From contig CM055278.1 in assembly GCA_029237695.1 (NCBI GenBank), positions 76,116,297-76,180,296 of the forward strand: a stretch of DNA of 64,000 nt. Reading direction: 5' to 3'. A model generated the notes under the pieces. The model did no database searches and was not told where the DNA came from. It saw only the letters and a program-made list of their open reading frames with translations. How positions within the stretch are numbered: position 1 is the stretch's first letter; each line of letters starts with the position of its first letter. The stretch is from Conchocele bisecta (lineage: Eukaryota > Mollusca > Bivalvia > Lucinida > Thyasiridae). Of the stretch, positions 45,636 through 57,721 are shown in pieces. The translations under genes were made by a program, and so were the position numbers.

Positions 45636-45915
45636 CCCGGGGTCGAATCAAAATAAACTTTGTACATTTACTCATCATAAGGCAGCTACATACCAAGTTT
45701 CAGGTCTGTAGCTAGTACAGTTTAAAAGTTTTATGACTTACAAGTCAAAATTTGAAAAAAGGGGGAGATAATCCATGACCCTATGGTCGAATCAAAATAA
45801 ACTTTGCACATCTTCTCATCATAAGGAGGCTACATACCAAGTTTCAGGTCTGTATGGATGGAAGGACGGACGGACGGACGGGTAACACTAAATGCCGCCT
45901 CCACTATCATGGTGG
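45636..45915. mobile_element. Repeat units with GGAC-type element end
   Basis: Two units of the family at 13968-14220 (AGGCAGCTACATACCAAGTT, GGGGGAGATAATCCATGACC). They are followed by GGACGGACGGACGGG, GGTAACACTAAATGCCGCC, a short hairpin and GGTGGGGCATAAAAA. Confidence 0.6.
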
Positions 45916-46852
45916 GGCATAAAAAACTATGTTATTCAAAACAAGGTTAAGCCCAAAATCTGTTTTTGGCTGCCGGACTATGACAGCATACGCAGTAAAT
46001 GTATATTTTATCCATTATACAAATCAATTCACATTTAATGCATTTACATGAAAAATAATATAATGGAATGGTGACTGAATGGCAAAAAGTGAGGAACCTG
46101 ATAACTTTAAACCTGCTCACCCCTAAAAATAAGCCAGGGACAGTTCCATATTTTGGATGATTTCATTAATTGAAGGATTCTTTAAACAAGAAACGAGGCA
46201 AAGCCACGAAGGCCGGCTTTTCTTCAAGACATAGACAATTGAATAACAGATAATTGGCTATTAATTTTATTATGACCATGATTGAACGTGACAACTGCCA
46301 GTGGCCTAGGAAGGCAAAAGAAGTATGAGAAAACCTACATGCCGTTGCAGGCTGGCATACATGTATTAGTAGAAGATACAAGTGAACATCTGTGCTGTCT
46401 GATGAGTGTTGCCCACTCAGTTGGCACAAAGTGTTCTTTATAGGACTTAAATAAAGTGTATAATTGTGTCACCATTACACAAGTTCTAAAAATTACAAGT
46501 AACAGCTAGACAGATATAATCATTTAGTAATAAGTATTTTATTGGTAGTGACTCGCGGTGGTATCAGGCTATTTTCATATGCAAATGAAGCATGGCTTTT
46601 TTTAATTATTTATACTAATTATATGCGTCATCTGAAAACATAATATATTCTACAGATTATAAAGTATGATCCTTGCACATCAAAAAATATATACAGAGAA
46701 TAAATAATAATGTCCGTTAACATTTTAAGAAAACACGGTTATCGCCCCTGATATCAGTGTGGAAATTTACGTCTGATATAAAATGTATCATAATGTCAAT
46801 CAATATGTGGGGTGATGGTGAATGAATGTAGAATTTTGCAAGATAATGTCTG
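45916..46852. mobile_element. Plain intron, then reverse-complement relative of 18656-19188
   Basis: About 46405-46845 carries, inverted, the phrases of the 18656-19188 element (CCCACTCAGTTGGCACAAA, GATATCAGTGTGGAAATTTA, GTGATGGTGAATGAATGTA). Nothing was recognised in 45916-46400; the 87-codon minus frame at 46166-46429 has no recognisable features. Confidence 0.5.
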
Positions 46853-49800
46853 GTTATGCCTTCATGTCGCACGTTAACGAGACACACCCTGATCCCGTAG
46901 CCTGGTTATGCCTTCGTGTCGCACGTTAACGAGACACACCGTGAATCCATAGCCTCGGTTATGCCTTCATGTCGCACGTTAATGAGACACACCGTGATCC
47001 CATAGCCTGGTTATGCCTTTGTGTCAAACGTTAATGAGACACACAGTGATCCCATAGCCTGGTTATATTTTTGTGTCACACGTTAATCAGGCACACCATG
47101 ATCCCATAACCTGGTTATACCTGCGTGTCACACGTTAACGAGACACACCGTGATCCCATAGCCTGGTTTTGCCTACGTGTCACACGTTAATGAGATACAC
47201 AGTGATCACATACCCTGGTTATGCCTTCGTGTCACACGTTAACAAGGCACACCATAATCCCATACACGTTAATGAGACGCACCGTGATCCCATAGCCTAG
47301 TTATGCCTTTGTGTCACACGTTAACAAGACACACATGATCCCATAGCCTGGCTTTGCCATTGTGTCACACGTTAACAAGACACACATGATCCCATAGCCT
47401 GGTTATGCCTTTGTGTTACACGTTAACGAGACACACCGTGATCCCATAGCCTGGTTATGCCTTTGTGTCACACGTTAACAAGACACACCGTGATACAAGA
47501 GCCTGGTTATGCCTTTGTGTCACACGTTAACAAGACACACCGTGATCCCATAGCCTGGCTATGCCTTCGTGTTGCACGTTAACGAGACACACCGTGTTAA
47601 CAAGACACACCGTAATCCCATAGCCTGGTTATGCCTTTGTGTCACATGTTAACAAGACACACGTGATCCCATAGCCTGGCTATACCTTTGTGTCACACAT
47701 TAATGAGACACACCATGATCCCATAGCCTGGTTATGCCTTTGTGTCAGACGTTAACAAGACACACCATGATTACATGATCCCATAGCCTGGTTATTGCCA
47801 ATTTGAAGACAACACCATGATCATTAGCTGATGGCCTGTGTCAGACCGTTAACAAGACACCACCCAATGGATACAGACACACCGCCCTGGTTAGCCTTTG
47901 TGTCACACTTTAACAAGACACACCATGCCCACCATTAACAAGACCACAAGCCGTTATCATTAACCTGGCCCTATGCCTTCGTGTTGCACGTTAACGAGAC
48001 ACACCGTCTTAACAAGACACAACGTGATCCCATAGCCTGGTTATGCCTTTGTGTCACATGTTAACAAGACACACGTGATCCCATAGCCTGGCTATACCTT
48101 TGTGTCACACGTTAATGAGACACACCGTGATCCCATAGCCTGATTATGCCTTTATGTCACACGTTAACAAGACACTAACCGGTGATAACCCGGATACCTG
48201 GCTATGCCTTCATGTCACACGTTAATGAGACACACCGTGATCCCATAGCCTGGTTATGCCTTTGTGTCACACGTTAACAAGACACACCATGATCCCATAG
48301 CCTGGTTATGCCTTCGTGTGTCACACGTTAACAAGACACACCATGATCCCATAGCCTGGTTATGCCTTTGTGTCACACGTTAACAAGACACACCGTGATA
48401 CAAGAGCCTGGTTATGCCTTTGTGTCACATGTAACAAACGGAACAGACCCACACACCCGTGATCCCATTAGCCTGGCTATGCCTTCGTGTTGCATGTTAA
48501 CGAGAGCTGACACCCCCATGTTAACAAGACACAACGTGATCCCATAGCCTGGTTCATTAAGCTTTGTGAACATCATGTAAACAAAACACATGTGATCCCA
48601 TAGCCTGGCTATACCTTTGTGTCACACGTTAATGATAACAACCCCACACGTTACCTGAAGACACACCTGTGATCCCATCAGCCTCCCATGCACAACCTTG
48701 AGTATTATGCCGGTTTAATTTCCTGTCACACATTAACAAGACACAGATCCCTGTGATCCCATAAGCCTGGCTATGGCTCATGTTCCACACCGTAACTGAG
48801 TCACACGTTAACGAGACACACCGTGATCCCATAGCCTCCTGGTTATGCCTTTGTGTCACACGTTAACAAGACACACATGATCCCTATAGCCTTCCTGTTA
48901 TGCCTTTGTGTCACATGTTAAGAAGACACACGTGATCCCATAGCCTGGCCTAAGGCTATACCTTTGTGTCACCACATTAATGAGACACACAGTGATCCCA
49001 TAGCCTGGTTATGCCTTTGTTGTGCACACAGCAACGAAGTTTACACACCGTGATCCCATAGCCTGGTTATGCCTTTGTGTCACACGTTAACAAGGAACAC
49101 ACTAACCGTGATCCCATAGCCTGCTATGCCTTCGTGTCGTCACAGTTAATGAGACCACAGCACCGTGTTAACACGACACAACCGAGATCCCATAGCCTGG
49201 TTATGCCTTTGTGTTCACGCATTAACAAGTTTAACAGCACACAACACCGTGATCCCATAGCCTGGCTATGCCTTCATGTTCACCCACGGTTAACGACGAC
49301 AAGCACCGTGATCCCATAGCCATGGTATGCCTTTGGTAATCCATTTGGCCACTACGTTAACAAGACACACATGATCCCATAGCCTGGTTATGCCTTCGTG
49401 TCACATGTTAACGAGACACACTGTGATCCCATAGCCTGGCTATGCCTTCATGTCACACGTTAACGAGACACACCGTGATCCCATAGCCTGGTTATGCCTT
49501 TGTGTCACACGTTAACAAGACACACATGATCCCATAGCCTGGTTATGCCTTCGTGTCACACATTAACGAGACACACTGTGATCTCATAGCCTGGTTATGC
49601 CTTCATGTCACACGTTAATGAGACACACCGTGATCCCATAGCCTGGTTATGCCTTTGTGTCACACGTTAACAAGACACACATGATCCCATAGCCTGGTTA
49701 TGCCTTCGTATCACACGTTAACGAGACACACCGTGATCCCATAGCCTGGTTATGCCTTTGTGTCACACGTTAACAAGACACACATGATCCCATAGCCTTA

Positions 49801-50390
49801 GCCTTGGTGTTTATGACCATCGTATCACACGTTAACGAGACACACCGTGATCCCATAGCCTGGTTATGCCTTTGTGTCACACTTTAATGACATAACCTGG
49901 TTATGCCTTTGTGTCAAAAGTTAACGAGACACACAATGATCCCATAAGCCTGGTTATGCCTTTGTGTCCACACAAGCGTTTAATGAGCTGACACCATATG
50001 CCTAGTTATGCCATTCGTGTCACACGTTAACGAGACACACTGTGATCTCATATGCCCCTGATTATGCCTTCATAGCCACACGTTTAACGAAGACACTACT
50101 GTGATCCCATAGCCTAGGTTATGCCTTTCCGTCACACGTAAACAAGAACACACTTAGCCCCAATGCCTTACAACATTTCACCGTGATCCCATAGCCTGGT
50201 TATGCCTTTGTGTCACACATTAACAAGACACACCGTTAATGACATAACCTGGTTATGCCTTTGTGTCACATGTTAATGAGGCACACCATGATACCATAGC
50301 CTGGTTATGCCTTCGTGTCACACGTTAACGACATAGCCTGGTTATGCCTTCATGTCACACATTAAAGAGACACACTGTGATCCCATAGTA
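46853..50390. repeat. 52-bp tandem array, about 65-68 copies
   Basis: The unit is CCTGGTTATGCCTTTGTGTC, ACACGTTAACAAGACACACC, GTGATCCCATAG. It contains a small dyad (GTGTC … GACAC around GTTAAC). Regions 47780-48800 and 49800-50170 have many indels. Because 52 is not a multiple of three, it yields few long frames. Confidence 0.9.
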
Positions 50391-50626
50391 GGCAATCAAA
50401 CATGTGCATGTGAAGGGGCGGGCCAAACAATAAAGTAGCTGTAGTCAACATATTGAATTTTTAATATAGCAGACATGTTAAGTGACTTTTGACTTCAAGT
50501 CATGACGCCAAGGTCCCATTTGGCAGGGAAGAACCTTTGGCACGGAAGTATCATAGAACGACAGAAACACCAGACACACGCTGTATCTCATATTGAAGAT
50601 GGCCGCCGTGGAAAAAGTTGATAATA
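50391..50626. other. Unassigned sequence between repeats
   Basis: No unit of the neighbouring arrays and no exon are recognised here. Confidence 0.4.
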
Positions 50627-51380
50627 CAGTCAAACTTGCACAAGCGACCATGTGCATTAAGCGACTTTTGTCTTATGTGACCATCGACCACTCCCCCGAC
50701 CATTTGGCCTATATAATGACTGTGTATTAAACAACTTTCCCTTAACGCAACCACCGGTCACATATTTTGTAACCAACAGCAATGGTCGTTTGTACTAAAC
50801 GACCATTAATTGACAGGATGTCACTTTCTCCAGGTGAAATTAGCATCAAGCGTGTGACAAACAAAGGAAACAAATCCCCTGTCACTGTCGAAGTGTGAAT
50901 TGTGCATTGTTTATGATTATTGACCTGAAACCTCGTTCTGATTCACTCGTTTCCTTAGTGATTACTAAAGGGAATTAACACATCGTCTCATAGCACATGG
51001 GAACAACAGGACTGGTCGCTTAGCACATGGGAAAACATCTGCGTATTTCACTCATTTAAAACAAATAATTTGTTTTGTTGTGTACAGAATATGCAAGCAT
51101 TTTTATTTCACCCAATTCCAATTTTCTTGACGCGTAACGATACTGGTATATACTGAACACTGTGTTAATAAATCATTATTCTATCAGCTGGTTTGGTTGT
51201 CAGTCAATGACTGGTAAAAATCACCGGGCAAACTAGTCTGGTCCGATGTGATCGCAGTCACTACTGCCTATTTGTGATTTCAGCTGGGCAATTTTATTTC
51301 GCAAGAACATTCAAATTCTTTCGTCTATTTTGATAAAATAAAGCCTGAATAATTCAGAAAAGTGCACAGTAAACATTACC
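50627..51380. mobile_element. Dispersed ~0.75-kb pogo-like-ended repeat, inverted copy
   Basis: It starts after TA with CAGTCAAACTTGCACAAGCG, and the sequence is the reverse complement of 3840-4520 with small indels. Shared phrases include TCACTTTCTCCAGGTGAAAT and AGCTGGTTTGGTTGTCAGTC. No transposase frame. Confidence 0.6.
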
Positions 51381-51600
51381 GGTGTCACAGGAAATTCTCC
51401 CCCCTGGAAATCTTCGCCCGTGAGATTTCCAGGGTCGAGCATGGAATATTTCCAGGCTCAACCCTAGAAAATTCTCCCCTCCACCCTGGAAATTCTCCCC
51501 CCCCCCTACCCAAAAGTTTGTGTTTGAATGCTACAAAGCAGAATTATTTCCCACCAAACATGTGCACATAGGCACAATGTATGTCATTTGGTAGTATAAG
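51381..51600. repeat. Short CTGGAAATTCTCCC repeats
   Basis: GAAATTCTCCCCCCTGGAAA, AGATTTCCAGGGTCGAGC and CCCTGGAAATTCTCC form short imperfect direct and inverted repeats. No gene was recognised. Confidence 0.4.
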
Positions 51601-52804
51601 AAAGGGGAACATAAAAAATCACCTCCCTCACACCCCACCCCAATCTACCATATGCATAGTGTAAGTCCCTTGATAGAAAAGAATATCACAAGATTGGGGG
51701 AAGATTTCTGATCAAGTGAAGATGTTTGTGTAGAACAGTTAGCATGTGACACATATTGGCGGGGGGGGGGGGAGATTTTCCTAGGGAATTTCCCCCCCTC
51801 CCAACCATCTACCATATGCATAGCGGATGTGAATGTCTCTTTGTAGACAAGAATAACCCACGATTGGGGGAGTATTTCAGATGAAATAATGTATGTTGGT
51901 GTAGAACAGATAGCATGTGGCATGTATTGGTGGAGATTTTCCTACGAAATAAATACCCCCCCAACCATCTACCATATGCATAGCGGATGTGAATGTCTCT
52001 TTGTAGACAAGAATAACCCCCCCCCCCCCTCCCTCATGATGAAATAATGTATGTTGGTGTAGAACAGATAGCATTTGGCATGTATTGAGGGAGAGGGGGG
52101 GGGGGATTTTCCTAGGAAATATCTCCCCCCCCCCAACCATCTACCATATGCATAGCGGATGTGAATGTCTCTTTGTAGACAAGAATAACCCACGATTATG
52201 GGAGTATTTCTGATGAAATAATGTATGTTGGTGTAGAACAGATAGCATGTGGCATGTATTGGTGGGGTGGGGGGGATTTTCCTTGGAAATATTCCCCCCC
52301 CCCAACCATCTACCATATGCATAGCGGATGTGAATGTCTCTTTGTAGACAAGAATAAACCCCCCTCCCTCATGATGAAATAATGTATGTTGGTGTAGAAC
52401 AGATAGCATTTGGCATGTATTGGTGGGGGGGGGGGATTTTCCTACGAAATATCCCCCCCCACCCAAGCATCTACCATATGCATAGCGGATGTGAATGTCT
52501 CTTTGTAGACAAGAATAACCCACAATTGGGGGAATATTTCTGATGAAATAATGTATGTTGGTGTAGAACAGATAGCATTTGGCATGTATTGAGGGAGGGG
52601 GGAGGATTTTCCTAGGAAATATCCCCCCCCCCCAACCAACTACCATATGCATAGCGGATGTGGATGTCTCTTTGTAGACAAGAATAACCCACGATTGGGG
52701 GAGTATTTCTGATGAAATAATGTATGTTGGTGTAGAACAGATAGCATGTGGCATCTATTGGTGGGGGGGGGAGGAGATTTTTCCTAGGTAAATATTCACC
52801 GCCG
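51601..52804. repeat. Left arm of an inverted ~165-180-bp array (about 6 units)
   Basis: Units read ACCATCTACCATATGCATAG, CGGATGTGAATGTCTCTTTG, TAGACAAGAATAACCC, ATGTATGTTGGTGTAGAACA, with G and C homopolymers around TTTTCCTAGGAAAT. The right arm at 52899-53990 carries the same units in reverse complement. Confidence 0.85.

Positions 52805-52898
<94 letters not shown>
52805..52898. repeat. 94-base C homopolymer
   Basis: Ninety-four uninterrupted C stand at the centre of the inverted array. The complementary strand is a G run able to form G-quadruplexes. Length may be inexact because homopolymers this long are hard to sequence. Confidence 0.85.
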
Positions 52899-53990
52899 AC
52901 CAATACATGGCACATGCTGTCTGTTCTACACCAACATACATTATTTTGTTTCATCAGAAATTCTTGTCCACGTCCACTATGCATATGGTAGATGGTGGCA
53001 GGGGGAATATTTCCTAGGAAAATCTCCCCCCCCCCCCACCAATGCTATCTCTTCACCAACTTTCATTTCATTTCATCAGAATTACTCCCCCAATCACCTG
53101 CTATTCTTCTCCTTCTCTATAAAGAGACATTCACATCCACTTTGCATATGGTAGATGGTTGGGGGGGGGGGGGAATATTTCCTCGGAAAATCTCCTCCCC
53201 CCGCCCACCAATTCATGCCACATGCCGTCTGTTCTACACCAACATACATTATTTTGTTTCATGAGAAATACTCCCCCAACCATGCGCTATTCTTGTCTAC
53301 AAAGAAATGTCCACATCCACTATGCATATGGTAAATGGCTGCGGGGGGAATATTTCCTAGGAAAATCTCCCCCCCCCACCCCCCCCCCCCCCCCCCCCCC
53401 CCCCCTGCCGTCTGTTCTACACCAACATACATTATTTTGTTTCATGAGAAATAATACTCCCCCAACCATGCGCTATTCTTGTCTACAAAGAGATGTCCAC
53501 ATCCACTATGCATATCGTAAATGGTTGCGGGGGGGGGGGAATATTTCCTAGGAAAATCTCCCCCCCCCCTCCCTAAATACATGCCAAATGCTATCCGTTT
53601 TACACCAACATACATTTCATTTCATCAGAAATCCTCCCCCAATCGTGGGCTATTCTTGTCTACAAAGAGACATTCACATCCACTTTGCATATGGTAGATG
53701 GTGGGGGGGGGGATATTTCCTAGGAAAATCCCCCCCCCCCCCCCACCTCCCCCCCCCCCCCACCAATACATGGCACATGCTGTCTGTTCTACACCAACAT
53801 ACATTATTTTGTTTCTTCAGAAATACTCCCCCAATCGTGGGCTATTCTTGTCTACAAAGAGACAATCACATCCACTTTGCATAGGGTAGATGGTGGTGGG
53901 GGTTTCCATATCCACTATGCATATGGTAGATGGTGGCGGGGGGATATTTCCTAGGAAAATCCCCCCCCCCCACCAATACATGCCACATGC
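52899..53990. repeat. Right arm of the inverted array (about 6 units)
   Basis: Units read CTGTTCTACACCAACATACA, ACTATGCATATGGTAGATGG, ATATTTCCTAGGAAAATC, the reverse complement of the left arm, again separated by C and G runs of 8-25 bases. Open frames here are proline/glycine translations of the homopolymers. Confidence 0.85.
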
Positions 53991-54444
53991 TTGCTGTTCT
54001 ACACAGACATACTGTTTTTATTTTCTAGACCCACATTTATATATATATACATTTATACCAATCATATGCAGCTATGGTAGAGATTTAATACATACATACA
54101 TAATAGTTATGGTACGGTAATGGGGAATTATTGCATATACCGGTAAATAAAATCTCTACCGCCCCACCACCACTATATTGTCTATGTATAGATATTATAC
54201 TAAATTGGATAGCTCTTTTATAGAAAATGCTGCCTCGCCTATTCACATACTTCTCCACAAGCAGAGTTGGGTATACATGTAGGGATATTACGTCCTCTGT
54301 TACCAACAGACTGGTTCTAGCATGTGCATTTTGTATGCTCCTGAGCACAATATCAACAATGTATATGAAAATACATAAATACATTAAAAGTTTTGTGGAC
54401 AGTGTCTGTGAACTGTGAAGGTGGTGATGGGGGGGGGGGGCAAT
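53991..54444. other. Unassigned sequence after the inverted array
   Basis: Contains short TATATA/TACATA tracts and a G run at 54430-54440. Frames at 54085-54501 (minus) and 54227-54418 (plus) show no recognisable domain. Confidence 0.35.
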
Positions 54445-54598
54445 TTCCTGATTGCGAATATTAAACCATATAACCGGACATACCAGTACCCGGATTTCCA
54501 TTTTTATTTTTTTAAATTGTGTTAAGAGACCATTGTTCTAAGCGACCATTTTTGGCGTCTCCCTTAGGTGGTCTGGTCGCTTAATGCAAGTTTGACTG
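54445..54598. mobile_element. Deletion derivative of the pogo-like-ended repeat
   Basis: TATAACCGGACATACCAGTA matches 3733-3800 inverted. It is followed by CTAAGCGACCATTTTTGG and the end GCTTAATGCAAGTTTGACTG. Only the two ends of the ~0.75-kb repeat remain. Confidence 0.5.
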
Positions 54599-54997
54599 TT
54601 GGTAAGTTTAGATAAATTTCAATTAAAGTGAAGATTCAAATTTCATCTGTTGTAAACAAGTTTCTAAGAGTCATGGTGGAATTATTATCAAATATAGAAG
54701 TCGTATCGCGAATTCAAGAGGGCCGCTGGCGGCCATATTGGAAAATGTGCCGAAGGTATATAAGTTTAGTTAAATTTCAATTAAAGTCATGATGAAACGT
54801 TCTTCCGTTGTATGCAAGTTTCTAATGTATAAGCTAAGCCAAATTTCAATTAAAGTTATGACTCAAATTTCTACTGATGTATGCAAGTTTCTGAGGATCA
54901 TAGAAGAATAAATATGCATACATAGAAGTTGTAGTTCAAATCCATGATGGCTGCCATCCGCCATAAATAAATGGCACATTCATAGCTTGCAAACTGT
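54599..54997. repeat. Three degenerate ~100-bp units
   Basis: AAATTTCAATTAAAGT and TATGCAAGTTTCTAA recur at about 54610, 54770 and 54840, with GGCCGCTGGCGGCCATATTG and GGCTGCCATCCGCCAT between. Confidence 0.5.
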
Positions 54998-56546
54998 TTT
55001 TCATTGTACTACTATAATAGTAGCTATGTTGATAACTATAAACTAATTTTTGCATTCATTTTACTACTATAATACATGTTTTCTAGCTATGTTGATGACC
55101 ATAAACTAATTTCTGGATTCATTTTACTACTATAAGACATGTTTTCTAGCAATGTTGATGACCATAAACTAATTTCTGCATTCATTTTACTACTATAATA
55201 TGTTTTCTAGCAATGTTGATGACCATAAACTAACTGCATTCATTTTATTTTACTACTATAAGACATGTTTTCTAGCTATGTTGATGACCATAAACTAATT
55301 TCTGCATTCATTTTACATATATCTACATGTTTTCTAGCTATGTTGATGACCATAAACTAATTTCTGCATTCATTTTACTACTATAATACATGTTTTCTAA
55401 CAATGTTGATGACCATAAACTAATTTCTGCATTCATTTTACTACTACATGTATAATACATGTTTTCTAGCTATGTTGATGACCATAAACTAATTTCTGCA
55501 TTCATTTTACTACTATAATACATGTTTTCTAGCTATGTTGATGACCATAAACTAATTTCTGGATTCATTTTACTACTATAATACATGTTTTCTAGCAATG
55601 TTGATGACCATAAACTAATTTCTGCATTCATTTTACTACTATAATACATGTTTTCTAGCTATGTTGATGACTATAAACTAATTTCTGCATTCATTTTACT
55701 ACTATAATACATGTTTTCTAGCAATGTTGATGACCATAAACTAATTTCTGCATTCATTTTACTACTATAAGACATGTTTTCTAGCTATGTTGATGACCAT
55801 AAACTAATTTCTGCATTCATTTTACTACTATACTACATGTTTTCTAGCTATGTTGATGACCATAAACTAACTTCTGCATTCATTTTACTACTATAATACA
55901 TGTTTTCTAGCTATGTTGATGACCATAAACTAATTTCTGCATTCATTTTACTACTATACTACATGTTTTCTAGCTATGTTGATGACCATAAACTAATTTC
56001 TGCATTCATTTTACTACTATACTACATGTTTTCTAGCAATGTTGATGACCATAAACTAATTTCTGCATTAATTTTACTACTACATGTATAATACATGTTT
56101 TCTAGCTATGTTGATGACTATAAACTAATTTCTGCATTCATTTTACTACTACATGTATAATACATGTTTTCTAGCTATGTTGATGACCATAAACTAATTT
56201 CTGCATTCATTTTACTACTATAAGACATGTTTTCTAGCTATGTTGATGACCATAAACTAATTTCTGCATTCATTTTACTACTATACTACATGTTTTCTAG
56301 CTATGTTGATGACCATAAACTAACTTCTGCATTCATTTTACTACTATAATACATGTTTTCTAGCTATGTTGATGACCATAAACTAATTTCTGCATTCATT
56401 TTACTACTATACTACATGTTTTCTAGCTATGTTGATGACCATAAACTAATTTCTGCATTCATTTTACTACTATACTACATGTTTTCTAGCAATATTGATG
56501 ACCATAAACTAATTTCTGCATTAATTTTACTACTACATGTATAATA
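54998..56546. repeat. 63-bp tandem array, first block
   Basis: The unit is CATGTTTTCTAGCTATGTTG, ATGACCATAAACTAATTTCT, GCATTCATTTTACTACTATA, ATA. Variants have CTACATGTATAATA and are 66-69 bp. Units in this block are clean. The 21-codon period gives short frames (MFSSYVDDHKLISAFILLLYY-type) that are not genes. Confidence 0.9.
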
Positions 56547-57721
56547 CAGTCGAACCTGCTCGGGCGGTCACCTTTAATCAGCGGTCACCGCCGTTAAGCG
56601 GCCACTTCAAATTCCTCCCGCGCATTTTTGCTATATAAAACGCTTTCATTCAACGGTCACTCGTCTAACGCGGCCAGCGGTCATTAATTATCGTCCCAAA
56701 CTAGTGATCCAATTTCATTAAACGGTCACCGCTAATCTCGATTTCAATGTACCCTGCGGCGGTCGTTACCGAAGTGCAAATTAACAATGATGTCAGCAGT
56801 CAATGCGGGTAATTAAAACACTAACACGTCGCCGCGTCGGCGATATTGAGAGGGTATGTTTCACAGGTGCAAATTGTGTTGCCCGAATTGTCGGCTCATT
56901 ATTGAAAGAACAGCCTATCGCATCCGTGTTCTTGCACCCTTGTCCGTCGATTCGTAATTTCTATAGGTTACCGACACAAATGTTGTAAAAAGGAACAGCC
57001 CATTGCCAGTTACCAAATTGACAAAACACGAATAGCTGATGTAATTGGTGTGTATTGCACAGGACCGAGTGTAACCGGCTCAAATATAATTTAAGCAAAT
57101 GGCCTCATAGTCGAATATGAGCCGAATGTCGCACTTATTGACTGCTTTTGCTGACATCGCCTATGAATTATTTACATACACAATTGGAAATGAATCCAAA
57201 TTCGACTTGACCAATACCCGACAAAAAAAAATTAAAAAAAAATCGCACAACTTATCCCACACCATTTCCGATTATACCACATTATGCCCTATTATCTAGT
57301 ACAATAAGTTGTCTACAATATGAATCTTGCAGATTAGCAGTTGCAGTAGGCTGTAAAATAACAACAAAAACGTGAACATTGGTGTTTTTATTTGTTGACA
57401 GATTTTTTATTTCATTAAATTATATAATCCACTCATTACATGTTCAGGTTCAATTATGAAAATATTAAATAAATATAAAGATACACATTTATATTGCATT
57501 AAAACATACATATTTAATCAATATGGTACTCTAAATTAATCATTAATATTATTTATTACATTTGTATTATCAACATATATGTCTATGTTATCTTTATCTT
57601 CATTTCAATTTTCAAAATTTACCTGAAATGTACCTGCACAACCCTCTATTAAGAGGTCACCTCTGTTAAGCAGCCAGTTTTGTCACTTCCCTTGGGTGGC
57701 TGCTTAAGACAGGTTTGACTG
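56547..57721. mobile_element. 1175-bp pogo-like non-autonomous element, TA duplication
   Basis: The left end is CAGTCGAACCTGCTCGGGCG. The right end read inwards is CAGTCAAACCTGTCTTAAGC. Subterminal GGTCACC/GCGGTCACCG motifs occur on both sides. TA flanks both ends (56545-56546 and 57722-57723), and removing the element plus one TA restores a normal 63-bp array junction. The interior has no recognisable transposase; the 61-codon frame at 56803 shows no known motif. Confidence 0.75.

Noticed and set aside
39233..45667. Long minus-strand reading frames (up to 309 codons) with FYITHLDHSLYLAPRSV-type repeats, as genes
   Set aside because: They are the 51-bp array read through; the period is a multiple of three, and there is no start context, domain or non-repeat sequence.
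52612..53884. Poly-glycine and poly-proline proteins
   Set aside because: They are translations of the G/C homopolymers in the inverted array.
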